A stretch of DNA of 54,495 bases from Chitinophagaceae bacterium (GTDB taxonomy: Bacteria > Bacteroidota > Bacteroidia > Chitinophagales > Chitinophagaceae): NCBI GenBank assembly GCA_022841365.1, contig JALHRP010000022.1, positions 1 to 54,495 on the forward strand, written 5' to 3'. The notes under the pieces are model-generated. The model saw nothing but the letters and a program-made list of their open reading frames with translations, did no database searches and was not told where the DNA came from. Shown here piece by piece: positions 1 to 9,196 of the stretch. Every line of letters begins with the position of its first letter. Position 1 is the first letter of the stretch. The translations under genes were made by a program, and so were the position numbers.

Positions 1-126
1 CAGCGTAACAACGATCATTCATGGACATTAACTGAATACAAATCACTGAATGAAAGCTTTGAAATAAAAACGATCAGCAAAACAATGTTATTAGCTGAGG
101 TATACGAAGGAATCTTATTCCCTTAA
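1..126 (+). CDS. C-terminal fragment of an unidentified protein
   Basis: An open frame runs from the window edge to a TAA at 124-126 and encodes 41 residues ending VYEGILFP. The gene starts upstream of the window, so neither domain nor family can be named. The stop overlaps the stop of the convergent epimerase gene by two or three bases, a tight tail-to-tail arrangement that supports a real gene end. The composition is ordinary (SLNESFEIKT, MLLAEVYEG). Function unknown. Confidence 0.55.
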   Translation, partial: QRNNDHSWTLTEYKSLNESFEIKTISKTMLLAEVYEGILFP

Positions 127-1148
127 AAATCCTGCATCAGTTGAATCCCTAAACCCGGAGATGAACTCACACCTACTCTCCCATGATCATAATTCAATCC
201 TGTTGCAATATCTTCAGCAAGTAACAATGGTCCGTCCATATCAATATAATCAACCAAGGGTGCAAGATGTGCAATAGCAGCAGAGCCTATTGTACTTTCG
301 TTCATGCAACCAATCATGATTTTCATTTCCAGCTCTCTTGCCTTTGTTATCATTCTCAGAGCAGGTGTAATACCACTGCATTTGGTTAATTTGATATTGA
401 TGCCATGAAAGCAGCCGGCACATTTTTCAACATCGGCTTCGTACACACATGATTCATCAGCAATTAACGGAAGCGAAGACTCTTTAAACAAGACAGCCAT
501 TCCTTCCCAATTATCTTTTGCCAGAGGTTGCTCAATAAACTCTACTCCCAGATCTTTTAACTGCGGAATTTTAATCAATGCTTCTTCCAGGGTCCAGCCT
601 GCATTGGCATCCACACGAAAAACAGCATCTGTATGTTTACGTAATGCAACCACCAGTTCCACATCACCCGGTACGCCCACTTTTATTTTATAAATGGGCC
701 AGGGTTTTGCGCTCATCTTCTCAATCATTTTTTCAACGGTATCTATTCCGATGGTATAATCGCACAAAGGTGCTTTGCTGTAATCCAGATTCCAGAGCTC
801 ATACAATGGTTTGTTGCGGAGTTTGCCATACATATCCCATGTAGCTATATCCAACGCACAAACAAGAAAATGATTCTGAGGAAATAAATGATGCAGGTAA
901 TGCCAGTAACGATCGGGCTCAGTAAATGCAAATTTTTCAACAAACATTTTTTTGCGTTCAAGATCTTCGATCATCTTCTCCACCGTTATATTGTAATAAG
1001 CAATAGCCGGCGCTTCGCCATAACCTTTTGCTCCACGATGCTCCAGTTCAACAATCAATGCAGGTTGATGGGTTTTGGTTCCCTTTGAAATCGTAAACGG
1101 ATACTGAAACGGAAGTTCTGTTTTTTTATAGCGGACGGCTAAAGGCAT
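123..1148 (-). CDS. Dipeptide epimerase (enolase superfamily, L-Ala-D/L-Glu epimerase type)
   Basis: 341 residues with the full muconate-lactonizing-type enolase barrel. Seen: the KxK catalytic pair in YKIKVG (K154, K156), metal ligands D180 in RVDANAGW, E206 in EQPL and D231 in ADES, and the opposite-face lysine K253 in NIKLTKCSG. The family epimerises the alpha carbon of dipeptides, typically L-Ala-D-Glu released from murein, so it likely acts in cytoplasmic cell-wall recycling. The exact substrate cannot be read from sequence, because other dipeptide epimerases share these residues. It is a single gene, convergent with the fragment at the window edge. The ATG at 1148 gives a normal family length. 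Confidence 0.88.
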   Translation of the reverse strand: MPLAVRYKKTELPFQYPFTISKGTKTHQPALIVELEHRGAKGYGEAPAIAYYNITVEKMIEDLERKKMFVEKFAFTEPDRYWHYLHHLFPQNHFLVCALDIATWDMYGKLRNKPLYELWNLDYSKAPLCDYTIGIDTVEKMIEKMSAKPWPIYKIKVGVPGDVELVVALRKHTDAVFRVDANAGWTLEEALIKIPQLKDLGVEFIEQPLAKDNWEGMAVLFKESSLPLIADESCVYEADVEKCAGCFHGINIKLTKCSGITPALRMITKARELEMKIMIGCMNESTIGSAAIAHLAPLVDYIDMDGPLLLAEDIATGLNYDHGRVGVSSSPGLGIQLMQDF

Positions 1149-1281
1149 GTTACTCTAATTTTAATGAACTTTTGGGTCAGCAAAAAACAATGGCGAACTA
1201 TTTTATTATCATCAATTTGTTGGTCAGGCGATCAGCACTGCTAGTCGTTTTAGATTTTGAAATTTTCAAATTAAAAAACTT

Positions 1282-3972
1282 CTACCCCCTGCCGCTGCTG
1301 ATTACATACCCTTTCAGTTCCTGATTGAACTCTTCTTCCTTCATCAACTCTTCCAGCGAAAGATGCATTCTGTAACGCCAGTAATGTTTTGGATTTGCCG
1401 GTATGTTAATGCGTTCATCATTCGGATTTTCTCTTCTCAACTTTGCACTCATGCCCAGCAGTTCCTGTATTTGAAAAATGCTCCACATAGCTGGCGAATA
1501 TAAATGTTGATTGATGATACGCTGCACAATCCAGGGTTCGCAGTAGTAAGGTGCCTCACCAAATTGTCCCAGTTCACTGTTGTAAAACTTTTGTGTTTGC
1601 GTTCGGTCTTCTTCCCACCAGCCACGGATGGTACTCATATCATGTGTGCTGGGTGTTACAACACTTAAATAAGGTGCATCGCCGGGATGAAAAAACTGTT
1701 TCATGGGATCTTTCGGCATCCGTTGTATTTCCAGACTCAGCATACCCATTTGCTTCATCACATCGGGCACACAGTCGGGCACCATGCCTAAGTCTTCGCC
1801 ACAAACCAGCATATCGGTAGAACGTTTCAGATTGGGCAGTTTTGCCAATGCTTCTTTCCGCCAGAAATCATCCTGCCTGCGGAAAAAATAATTTATATAC
1901 AATGCTTCCAGTTTTGCTTTTGCATCAGCATCCAGATATTTGAAAGATATGGTTGATGACATACTGATGCGGAAATGAAACTGCTGACCATTGCTGCCTT
2001 CCGCTTCAAAAAAGATCACATTGCTGATGCAATCAAACAAACCCTGTTTAATGCGGCTGTTCAATTCATTTTTTTCGAGTTGCTCAAAATAATGTTCAAC
2101 CTTACGTTGTGTGTTAAACTCTTCTTTTAATTCAAACCGCCCATCATCAAGAGCATTCAGATAAGGTTTCAGCAGTTCTGTGTCACCGCCTGTCAGTTCA
2201 GCCAAAACCGAATCGTTGATAAACGGACGGCACAAACGCTGATAATCGAACCACATACCCTGTTGTCCGAATTCGTTGATGTGAACCGGTAACGCCGGAA
2301 CAAAATATCCCATGATGCCTTCAACAGCATGCATAGGTATACTCCAGATGCGGAAAAAACCAAGTATATGATCAATACGAAACGCATCAAAGTAAGTGCT
2401 CATCTGCTCAAACCGTTGCCGCCACCATTTAAAATTATCTTCTGCCATCCGCTGCCAGTTGTACGTAGGGAAGCCCCAGTTCTGACCTTTTACTGCAAAG
2501 TCATCCGGCGGTGCTCCGGCCTGCATACTCATGTTATACAGTTCAGGTTCAACCCATGCATCACAACTGTTCCGGTAAATACCAATGGGTATATCGCCTT
2601 TTACAACAATACCGTTATTGTGTGCATAATCGGTTGCATCTTTTAACTGCAGGTGCAAATGATATTGAATGAAATAGTAAATGGCAATTTCATCATAGTG
2701 TTTTTTTGAGGGATCTGCAAACTCCAGTAATGCATGTTCATTATAAACACTGTGTGATTTCCATTGATTAAAATCGGGTGTTTTGTATTTATCCCTCAGG
2801 TAACTGAATGCCGCATAAGGAACCAGCCAATGACGGTTGAGTTCAAAAAATTCAAAGAACAGTGCATCTTCATGCATGGCCTTTTTTTGTTCCTGATACA
2901 ATTCTTTTGCAGCTGCCCATTTTACTTTCATTACAGCTTCATAATCCATCACAGGCAAATCATTCAGTTCTTTTTGCTTTTTTCTGATTGATTTTACAAT
3001 GGGATGCGTGGCAGACCCTGCAACCTGCTCAATATTTAAAAACAAGGGATGAAGTGCAAACGCAGAGATGGCTGCGTACGGATAAGAATCCTGCCAGGTA
3101 TGATTGGCAGTCGTATCATTCACCGGTAAAATCTGTATCAATTTTAAGTTGACCCGTTTGGCCCAGTCAACCAGTTTTTTAAGATCAGTAAACTCACCAA
3201 CTCCCAAACTGTTTTGTGTACGTAAACTGAAAACGGGAATGGCTACTCCTGCTCCCTTCCATGTATTGTTGGGCAGTTGTGCAAACCCATCGTGTATGAT
3301 ACTGATCTTTTTTTTCCCATAACTGTCGTACAGTATACGGTTATTCCCCTTTTCAAACCCAACAAAGGATTTTGTTTTGATGTTGAATACGCCGTACTTG
3401 TAAGCAACAGGAAAACTTTCATTTAAAAAATTGAGTTTCACTGTCCACCAGTTTCCATCACATTGCATTAAAACAGGTTCATCGGTTTCCCATTTCAATA
3501 ATGCTTCGTTACTTCCGGCAATGCATAACCGCTCATCTTCATTCAACAACGGAGCCTTTACTTTGAAAATATGCGTAATCGTTTTTTGCGGTTTTGACTT
3601 TGTTGGCTTTTGCTTCTTCAATAACACCTGCTGAAAAGGCTGCGTATAAAACGCATTTTCAAATTCGCCTTCATGGTTCCATGTATCAATGAGTGTCAGT
3701 TCCCCGGCATTTAATTTCAGTACATCTATTACACGGTCGTTACCCCATTCAACAACCTGCTCTCCCTGTTCATTTTTAAGGATATAATGATATTGCAAAT
3801 CGTTTTCAAAAGATTTATCCAGTTCAATGGTTACAGTCCAGAATTCATCGGTCAAGTATTGCATGGGCAGTGCAGCAGCCGGATCGTTATTGCCAAGAGC
3901 CGCACAGTTACCCGAAACAAAAAGGCTTTGGCCATACTGCGTAAAAAAACGCAGGTAAAATTGAATCTTCAT
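1282..3972 (-). CDS. malQ: 4-alpha-glucanotransferase with tandem N-terminal starch-binding domains (DPE2-type amylomaltase)
   Basis: About 896 residues, much longer than the roughly 500-700 residue bacterial MalQ. The extra length is two N-terminal CBM20-like beta domains (about residues 1-105 and 130-240), followed by a GH77 catalytic region. Catalytic elements seen: the nucleophile aspartate in AFRIDHILGFF, the acid/base glutamate in CGEDLGMVP and the THD stretch in PSTHDMSTIRGWW. The architecture resembles plant cytosolic DPE2, which transfers glucose from maltose to glycans. It probably handles maltose and glycogen in the cytoplasm. The ATG at 3972 (MKIQFYLRF) is preferred over a TTG nine bases upstream. 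Confidence 0.92.
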   Translation of the reverse strand: MKIQFYLRFFTQYGQSLFVSGNCAALGNNDPAAALPMQYLTDEFWTVTIELDKSFENDLQYHYILKNEQGEQVVEWGNDRVIDVLKLNAGELTLIDTWNHEGEFENAFYTQPFQQVLLKKQKPTKSKPQKTITHIFKVKAPLLNEDERLCIAGSNEALLKWETDEPVLMQCDGNWWTVKLNFLNESFPVAYKYGVFNIKTKSFVGFEKGNNRILYDSYGKKKISIIHDGFAQLPNNTWKGAGVAIPVFSLRTQNSLGVGEFTDLKKLVDWAKRVNLKLIQILPVNDTTANHTWQDSYPYAAISAFALHPLFLNIEQVAGSATHPIVKSIRKKQKELNDLPVMDYEAVMKVKWAAAKELYQEQKKAMHEDALFFEFFELNRHWLVPYAAFSYLRDKYKTPDFNQWKSHSVYNEHALLEFADPSKKHYDEIAIYYFIQYHLHLQLKDATDYAHNNGIVVKGDIPIGIYRNSCDAWVEPELYNMSMQAGAPPDDFAVKGQNWGFPTYNWQRMAEDNFKWWRQRFEQMSTYFDAFRIDHILGFFRIWSIPMHAVEGIMGYFVPALPVHINEFGQQGMWFDYQRLCRPFINDSVLAELTGGDTELLKPYLNALDDGRFELKEEFNTQRKVEHYFEQLEKNELNSRIKQGLFDCISNVIFFEAEGSNGQQFHFRISMSSTISFKYLDADAKAKLEALYINYFFRRQDDFWRKEALAKLPNLKRSTDMLVCGEDLGMVPDCVPDVMKQMGMLSLEIQRMPKDPMKQFFHPGDAPYLSVVTPSTHDMSTIRGWWEEDRTQTQKFYNSELGQFGEAPYYCEPWIVQRIINQHLYSPAMWSIFQIQELLGMSAKLRRENPNDERINIPANPKHYWRYRMHLSLEELMKEEEFNQELKGYVISSGRG

Positions 3973-4085
3973 ATTAAACAATTGGGCGGTAAAATAATGA
4001 AATTCTGATGGTTAACGCTAAAAGAACCTGCAAAAAAGGAATGATTTATAAAACCGGTTCAGGAAAACCTTTAAGTGATAAAATA

Positions 4086-4117
4086 AAAACCGGACAGCTT
4101 CGACACTGCCCGGTTTT
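4086..4117 (-). terminator. Rho-independent terminator downstream of tRNA-Ser
   Basis: A 12-bp stem (AAAACCGG, one mismatch, then CAG) around an 8-base loop follows the tRNA-Ser on the minus strand after a few bases. U-rich sequence comes after the last stem arm. It fits termination of the tRNA transcript. Confidence 0.75.
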
Positions 4118-4123
4118 ATCTGC

Positions 4124-4211
<88 letters not shown>

Positions 4212-4261
4212 GCGGCAAAAATACATTCACAGATTATTCCTCCCAAATTCTCAGCAAAAAG

Positions 4262-4291
4262 AAAAAAGAAGGGCGGCTGAAACAGCCGCCC
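4262..4291 (-). terminator. Terminator of mutS2
   Basis: GGGCGGCTG and CAGCCGCCC form a perfect 9-bp stem with an AAA loop at 4271-4291. On the minus strand it is followed by TTCTTTTTTC. It lies about 30 bp past the mutS2 stop. Confidence 0.8.
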
Positions 4292-4321
4292 ACAATGAAT
4301 TTCAGCAAAAAAACTTTTTTA

Positions 4322-6436
4322 CTATTTCGTTTCAGTTTCTTCCAATTTATCTACTACAACCACCAAATCGGTTAAACTTACAGTGATTGGAATAGCTCCC
4401 AACTGCACCACCGCATACTTACCCCGCAGTTCTTTTACAATACCTACCTGGCGGTTCTTCATCATCTTTACTTTTACACCGGGCTTTATTTCACCACCCA
4501 CTTCTTTAAACTTTTCGTTGATTTTTTTATCTTTTTTCTCGGCTACCTGTTTTTGTTTCTGATCAAACAGCAACGCATTGATCTGCTTCATTACCTCCTG
4601 CTTATTGTCGCTCCGTTTCCATTCCTGTACGATGGCTTTTAATTTGCGATCCATATCCTTTAAGTAAGTAATACGGTCTTCGGTAATTTTATTCTGCTGT
4701 TTCAGCAACTCAACCTGTTGCTGGTGCTTTTCTTTATTGAGCACCTGCTCCATTTCTTTTTTCAGCTTTTCATTTTCTTTCAACAGGCGATGCAGTTCCT
4801 TTTCTTTCTTTTCTATCTGCCGCAAATCACTCTCCGCACTGTTTAATAACTTATCTAAGCGGAAATGATCTTCATCTACCAGTTGTCTTGCACGTTCAAT
4901 CAGTTTTTTATCCAGACCAATCCGTTCTGCAATTGCAAATGTGTAGGAGCTGCCTGGTTTGCCAATGATGAGTTTATAGAGTGGCTGCAAACTTTTTTCA
5001 TCAAAACTCATTGCACCGTTAATAATCCCCGGCGTATGATTCGCCATTACTTTTAAATTGAGATAATGGGTTGTAACAATGCCAAGCGAATGTTTTTTTA
5101 CCAGTTCCTGCAGAATCACTTCAGCAAACGCACCTCCAAGGTTGGGATCACTGCCGCTGCCCAGTTCATCAATAAAGAAAAGAGTACGTCCATTTGCTGT
5201 TTCCATAAAATGCTTCATGTGCATTAAATGACTGCTGTAGGTGCTGAGATCATATTCAATACTTTGTGTATCGCCAATGTGAATCATGATTTGTTTAAAC
5301 AATCCGAATTCACTGTCGGGATGTACAGGCACCAGCAAACCGCATTGCACCATCAACTGCATCAACCCCACTGTTTTTAGTGTTACCGTTTTACCACCTG
5401 CATTAGGTCCGGAAATAACGAGTATGCGGCTCTTCTCATCTAAACGGATATGAGTAGGGATGGTAGACTTATTGTTTTTCTTATTGTAGATTAACAGTAA
5501 CGGATGAAAAGCATCTTTCAAATAGATCACTGCTTTGTCTGTTATCACGGGCAGGTTCGCCTGCATCTCTACACCCAGCTTTGCTTTAGCACGAATAAAA
5601 TCAAACTCACCAAGTATGTTGTGATAAGTTGTTAGCAAAGAAGCATACACAGATAATTGTTGCGTAAGATCCCGGAGGATGCGATAGACTTCCCGACGTT
5701 CTTCATTTTCTAAACTGAAAATATCGTTGTTGAGTTCAATGGTTTCTTCGGGTTCTACAAAAACTGTTCTTCTTGTTTCACTTTCGCCATGCAGAATTCC
5801 TTTCACCTGTCGTTTTTGCTCTGCAAACAGTGCCACCACTCTTCTGCCACTTAAAAACGATTCTTCAATATCTGCCACATAACCCTGCTTCTGTAATTTT
5901 TTCAATACTTTATCAAACTCACGCCTTAACTCATTTCTTTTCCGATACAAATTCATACGGATGCTGCTCAACTCTTCACTTGCATCATCTTTTACAATGC
6001 CGCCATCGTCCAGCACATCATTAATCAATTCAAGAATCACTTTCTCATAATAAGTTCCTTCTATCACTTCTGTTAAAGCCTTATATGCCATCCGTCTGTC
6101 TGCATCAAACCAACGAAAAATGCTTTGTGTATTTTCTGCCAGCTTGCGCAGGAGCACAATCTGTTCTTCTCCCAACACAGCACCCGGTATGGAAAGCAAT
6201 TTTAATTCTCTGGACAAATTTAAAATATAATCGCTGGGAAAATATTGCCCCTGTTCCTGGAGCAATTTCATTTCATAACTCTGCTGCAGTTGCAATTGGA
6301 TGTATTCTTTTTTGGTATGAATACGCAGATCTGCAGCCTTGTTTTTTGCATACTCTGTTTTACAATGCGCAAGCAGCAGGGCCTTTACCTTATCAAGCTC
6401 TAATTGTACAAGTGCAGAATCCGGGAAAAATTTCAT
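4322..6436 (-). CDS. mutS2: MutS2-family ATPase lacking the Smr nuclease domain
   Basis: 704 residues. Walker A GPNAGGKT is at 343-350, Walker B FIDE at 421-424 and the SGSDP signature just after. The core and clamp helices of MutS2 precede it, and a charged coiled coil (about 520-620) plus a KOW-like beta segment ([16 protein letters not shown]) follow. Standard MutS2 is about 780 residues with a C-terminal Smr nuclease domain. Here the protein stops just after the beta segment, so Smr is absent. The family acts on branched DNA or collided ribosomes. Without Smr the ATPase is intact but the nuclease would have to be separate. It is a single gene with its own terminator. Confidence 0.92.
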   Translation of the reverse strand: MKFFPDSALVQLELDKVKALLLAHCKTEYAKNKAADLRIHTKKEYIQLQLQQSYEMKLLQEQGQYFPSDYILNLSRELKLLSIPGAVLGEEQIVLLRKLAENTQSIFRWFDADRRMAYKALTEVIEGTYYEKVILELINDVLDDGGIVKDDASEELSSIRMNLYRKRNELRREFDKVLKKLQKQGYVADIEESFLSGRRVVALFAEQKRQVKGILHGESETRRTVFVEPEETIELNNDIFSLENEERREVYRILRDLTQQLSVYASLLTTYHNILGEFDFIRAKAKLGVEMQANLPVITDKAVIYLKDAFHPLLLIYNKKNNKSTIPTHIRLDEKSRILVISGPNAGGKTVTLKTVGLMQLMVQCGLLVPVHPDSEFGLFKQIMIHIGDTQSIEYDLSTYSSHLMHMKHFMETANGRTLFFIDELGSGSDPNLGGAFAEVILQELVKKHSLGIVTTHYLNLKVMANHTPGIINGAMSFDEKSLQPLYKLIIGKPGSSYTFAIAERIGLDKKLIERARQLVDEDHFRLDKLLNSAESDLRQIEKKEKELHRLLKENEKLKKEMEQVLNKEKHQQQVELLKQQNKITEDRITYLKDMDRKLKAIVQEWKRSDNKQEVMKQINALLFDQKQKQVAEKKDKKINEKFKEVGGEIKPGVKVKMMKNRQVGIVKELRGKYAVVQLGAIPITVSLTDLVVVVDKLEETETK

Positions 6437-6675
6437 ACAGAAAAAACAGCTTTTTTATGTGCCCGCAAAGGTAATCTTAAACAGGGTTGCAGTGCCAGAC
6501 TTAAACAAATGCTGATGGAAAAAGTTGTTCGGGAGATTTATCCACCTCGCTAAAAATTCCTGAACACAAACGTTAAAGCAATTTTAAATTCCTTAATTTG
6601 ACAGCCACAATACAAATACAGTTAATCTTTCGGCACAATTTTAAACGTAAATTGCACATTGCCTAATTAAATTAA

Positions 6676-7365
6676 ATGAACATGTGGAGTAAGCTTCTTT
6701 TCAGTATTTCCTTTTTCTACAGCATTTTTCCATTTTCGTCCTGTGCCACAGGCGAAAGTAAACTTAAACTCATGAACGATCAATCAACCATAGCCGCATT
6801 TGCGGGAGACTCAATGAACAGTTCCGAAACAGATACTGCTACTTTTGGTGCAGGATGTTTCTGGTGTGTGGAAGCAATTTTTCAACAGGTAGAAGGTGTA
6901 CTGAAAGTAAAAAGCGGTTATTGTGGCGGCCATGTAGTGAACCCAACTTACGAACAGGTATGCAGTAAAACTACCGGGCATGCTGAAGTTGCACAACTCA
7001 TTTTTGATCCTAAGAAAATTTCATTTGATGAATTGCTGGAGATTTTCTGGCAAACGCATGATCCTACTACATTGAACAGACAGGGAAACGATGCCGGTCC
7101 GCAATACCGCAGCGCTGTCTTTTATCACAACGCTGAGCAAAAAGAGAAAGCTGAAAAATATAAAGCCGAACTGGATAAGAGTGGTGCATTTTCAAAACCC
7201 ATCGTAACTACCATTGAAAAATATTATAATTACAGTGAGGCAGAAAACTATCACCAGAATTATTACAACATGAATAAGAACTCCAATCCTTATTGCTATT
7301 ATGTAATTAAACCCAAGCTGGATAAGTTTGAAAAAGTGTTTAAGGATAAGAAGAGGAAAAACTAA
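6676..7365 (+). CDS. msrA: Peptide-methionine (S)-S-oxide reductase, lipoprotein form
   Basis: 229 residues. The catalytic motif GAGCFWCVEAIF has the nucleophilic cysteine at residue 61, and GYCGGHVVNPTYEQVC plus GHAEVAQ are typical MsrA segments. An N-terminal hydrophobic stretch ends in FSSC (C23), a lipobox, so the enzyme is probably anchored in an envelope membrane and repairs oxidised methionine in exported proteins. NPYC near the C-terminus may hold a resolving cysteine. It stands alone after a 240-bp gap in which I see no gene or clear promoter. Confidence 0.93.
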   Translation: MNMWSKLLFSISFFYSIFPFSSCATGESKLKLMNDQSTIAAFAGDSMNSSETDTATFGAGCFWCVEAIFQQVEGVLKVKSGYCGGHVVNPTYEQVCSKTTGHAEVAQLIFDPKKISFDELLEIFWQTHDPTTLNRQGNDAGPQYRSAVFYHNAEQKEKAEKYKAELDKSGAFSKPIVTTIEKYYNYSEAENYHQNYYNMNKNSNPYCYYVIKPKLDKFEKVFKDKKRKN

Positions 7366-7465
7366 GGCACAAGATTCAAGAGACAAGGCACAAAAGAAAA
7401 CCCAAAATCCAATATCCAAAAAACAAGAACAAACTCCAACCAGAAACTTAGAACTTTAGAACTGA
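7366..7465. repeat. Low-complexity intergenic repeat (CAAGATTCAAG / TCCAAAATCC type)
   Basis: This A/C-rich stretch is built from near-repeated words such as CAAGATTCAAG, GGCACAA, CCAAAATCC, ATCCAAAAAACAA and TTAGAAC. Similar words recur at 52898-52980 and 53451-53540, and the CCAAAATCC...ATCCAAAAAACAA part recurs inside trpG at 21561-21592. No coding potential and no terminator were seen. Confidence 0.6.
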
Positions 7466-7468
7466 CAA

Positions 7469-9121
7469 CTAGTTCAACTTAACTTTTCTTAGTTCCAGCC
7501 AGTTTAAAGCATTTGGCTTAAAGCCTTTGACAGTAGGCTGTACAAGGTGAATCACCATGTCGTACCAAAGCGGAACAACCGGCGGGTTATTCATTAACAG
7601 TTGATCCATTTGCTGATACAATTGATAACGTATTGAATCTTTTGGTTCTCTGTTCGATTGTTCATACAATGCATCATACAATGGATTTTGATAACGTGTA
7701 TAATTCGGTGGCGCCGGATTTTTTCCATAAAACACACTCAGGTAATTTTCTGCATCAGGGTAATCGGCAATCCAGCTTCCACGAAAAAACAATGCTTCAC
7801 TTTTTGATGTTTGGGTGAGCAACAAACTTTTTTGAACCACTTCTACCTTTACCTTTAACCCAATATCTTCCAACTGTCGGGCTATATAACTTCCAAGATC
7901 GGCATAGATGGGAATGGTGAGCAATTTAATCTCCGGCACATTTTGCATCGTCTTAAATCCTGCTTCTTTTAATAAAGCCATTGCTTTCGCAGGATTGTAA
8001 TGATATCCTTTAACAGCAACGGTATCAAAACTTGGTAAACCCATTGGCACAAAACCACTTTCAGCAGCCGTACCAATGGAGTTGCGTAAGTAGAGCATCA
8101 TCTTTTTCCGGTCGAATCCATAATTAATGGCCTGACGAATTGCTTTTAAACGTAGCGGAGAATTCTTTACAATGTCTTTGGTTGAATCAACCAATATACC
8201 AATGTATTCAATGTTGAGATAAGGATGTTTGTTGAGGATTACTTTGTTTTTCCAGCTTTCTCTTAATTCGCCTTTTTTACTCAACACTTCATCTTTAAAC
8301 GACGGATCAATGTCATTAATAAAATGCAAACGGCCTTGTCTGAATTCTAAAAATTCTGTAGCCTTGCTATCGAGAAAAGTTACTTTCACTCCATCAAGAT
8401 ATGGAAGCTGATTGCCTGCACTGTCTTTTTCAAAATAGTTGGGATTACGCACTAGGATCAATGCCTGTCCTTCTTCCCATGCTTTGAATTGAAAAGGGCC
8501 CGTACCACAGGGGTTTCTTCTGAAATCGGCACCATACATTTCAACCACTTCTTTTGGCACTACCGAACAATACACATTACTGAGCACACCAAGAATTTGA
8601 ACAAAAGGTTTTAACAAATTGATTTGAAAAGTACTGTCGTTGATAGCAACAAAACCTGTTGCAGCATCTACCCTGTTGTTAAAAATCCATGCACCGGGAC
8701 TGGCTGTGTTTTTATCCATCAACCGTTGAAAACTATATACAACATCAGCAGCCGTCATTTTTCTCCCCTTTCCGTTTGGAAAGGCGGAATGATCATGAAA
8801 GAACACATCTGTACGCAAATGAAAAATAATACTCAACCTGTCTGCACTTACCTCCCAGCTTTTTGCAAGTGAAGGAACAATATGCAACTGATCATCTGTT
8901 TCAACCAATGTATTGTAGAGTTGATGTGTTGCCCAAATAACAGACTGACTTTTTGCAAATGCAGGATCAAGCGAACTGATACCGCTCACTTCGTTGTAGC
9001 GAAAAATATGCTGCTCATTCTTACGGGCGTTGCCACATGAAATGAAAAAGAAACAGGAAAAGATAAATACAGAATAATGAATTATAGTATAATGCTGTCT
9101 CCAAATGCCGGTTTGGTTCAT
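7469..9121 (-). CDS. ABC-transporter substrate-binding lipoprotein, family 5 (peptide/nickel type)
   Basis: About 550 residues. After a hydrophobic segment a lipobox-like FFISC supplies the lipid-anchored cysteine. The family-5 signature region LAKSWEVSADRLSIIFHLR is present, as are the C-terminal segments LFFRGSWIADYPDAENYL and YQQMDQLLMNNPPVVPLWY. Such proteins bind oligopeptides or related ligands for an ABC importer. No permease or ATPase genes adjoin it, so partner and ligand are unknown. The second ATG at 9121 gives a more usual lipoprotein signal peptide than the ATG at 9157. It is divergent from the aminopeptidase gene, with about 75 bp shared upstream. Confidence 0.88.
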   Translation of the reverse strand: MNQTGIWRQHYTIIHYSVFIFSCFFFISCGNARKNEQHIFRYNEVSGISSLDPAFAKSQSVIWATHQLYNTLVETDDQLHIVPSLAKSWEVSADRLSIIFHLRTDVFFHDHSAFPNGKGRKMTAADVVYSFQRLMDKNTASPGAWIFNNRVDAATGFVAINDSTFQINLLKPFVQILGVLSNVYCSVVPKEVVEMYGADFRRNPCGTGPFQFKAWEEGQALILVRNPNYFEKDSAGNQLPYLDGVKVTFLDSKATEFLEFRQGRLHFINDIDPSFKDEVLSKKGELRESWKNKVILNKHPYLNIEYIGILVDSTKDIVKNSPLRLKAIRQAINYGFDRKKMMLYLRNSIGTAAESGFVPMGLPSFDTVAVKGYHYNPAKAMALLKEAGFKTMQNVPEIKLLTIPIYADLGSYIARQLEDIGLKVKVEVVQKSLLLTQTSKSEALFFRGSWIADYPDAENYLSVFYGKNPAPPNYTRYQNPLYDALYEQSNREPKDSIRYQLYQQMDQLLMNNPPVVPLWYDMVIHLVQPTVKGFKPNALNWLELRKVKLN

Positions 9122-9196
9122 ACGATCATCTCTGAATATATTTTTCGCTTTATCCATAAATAATTACTGCTAAATTTAGGCTCAAATATAAATCCG

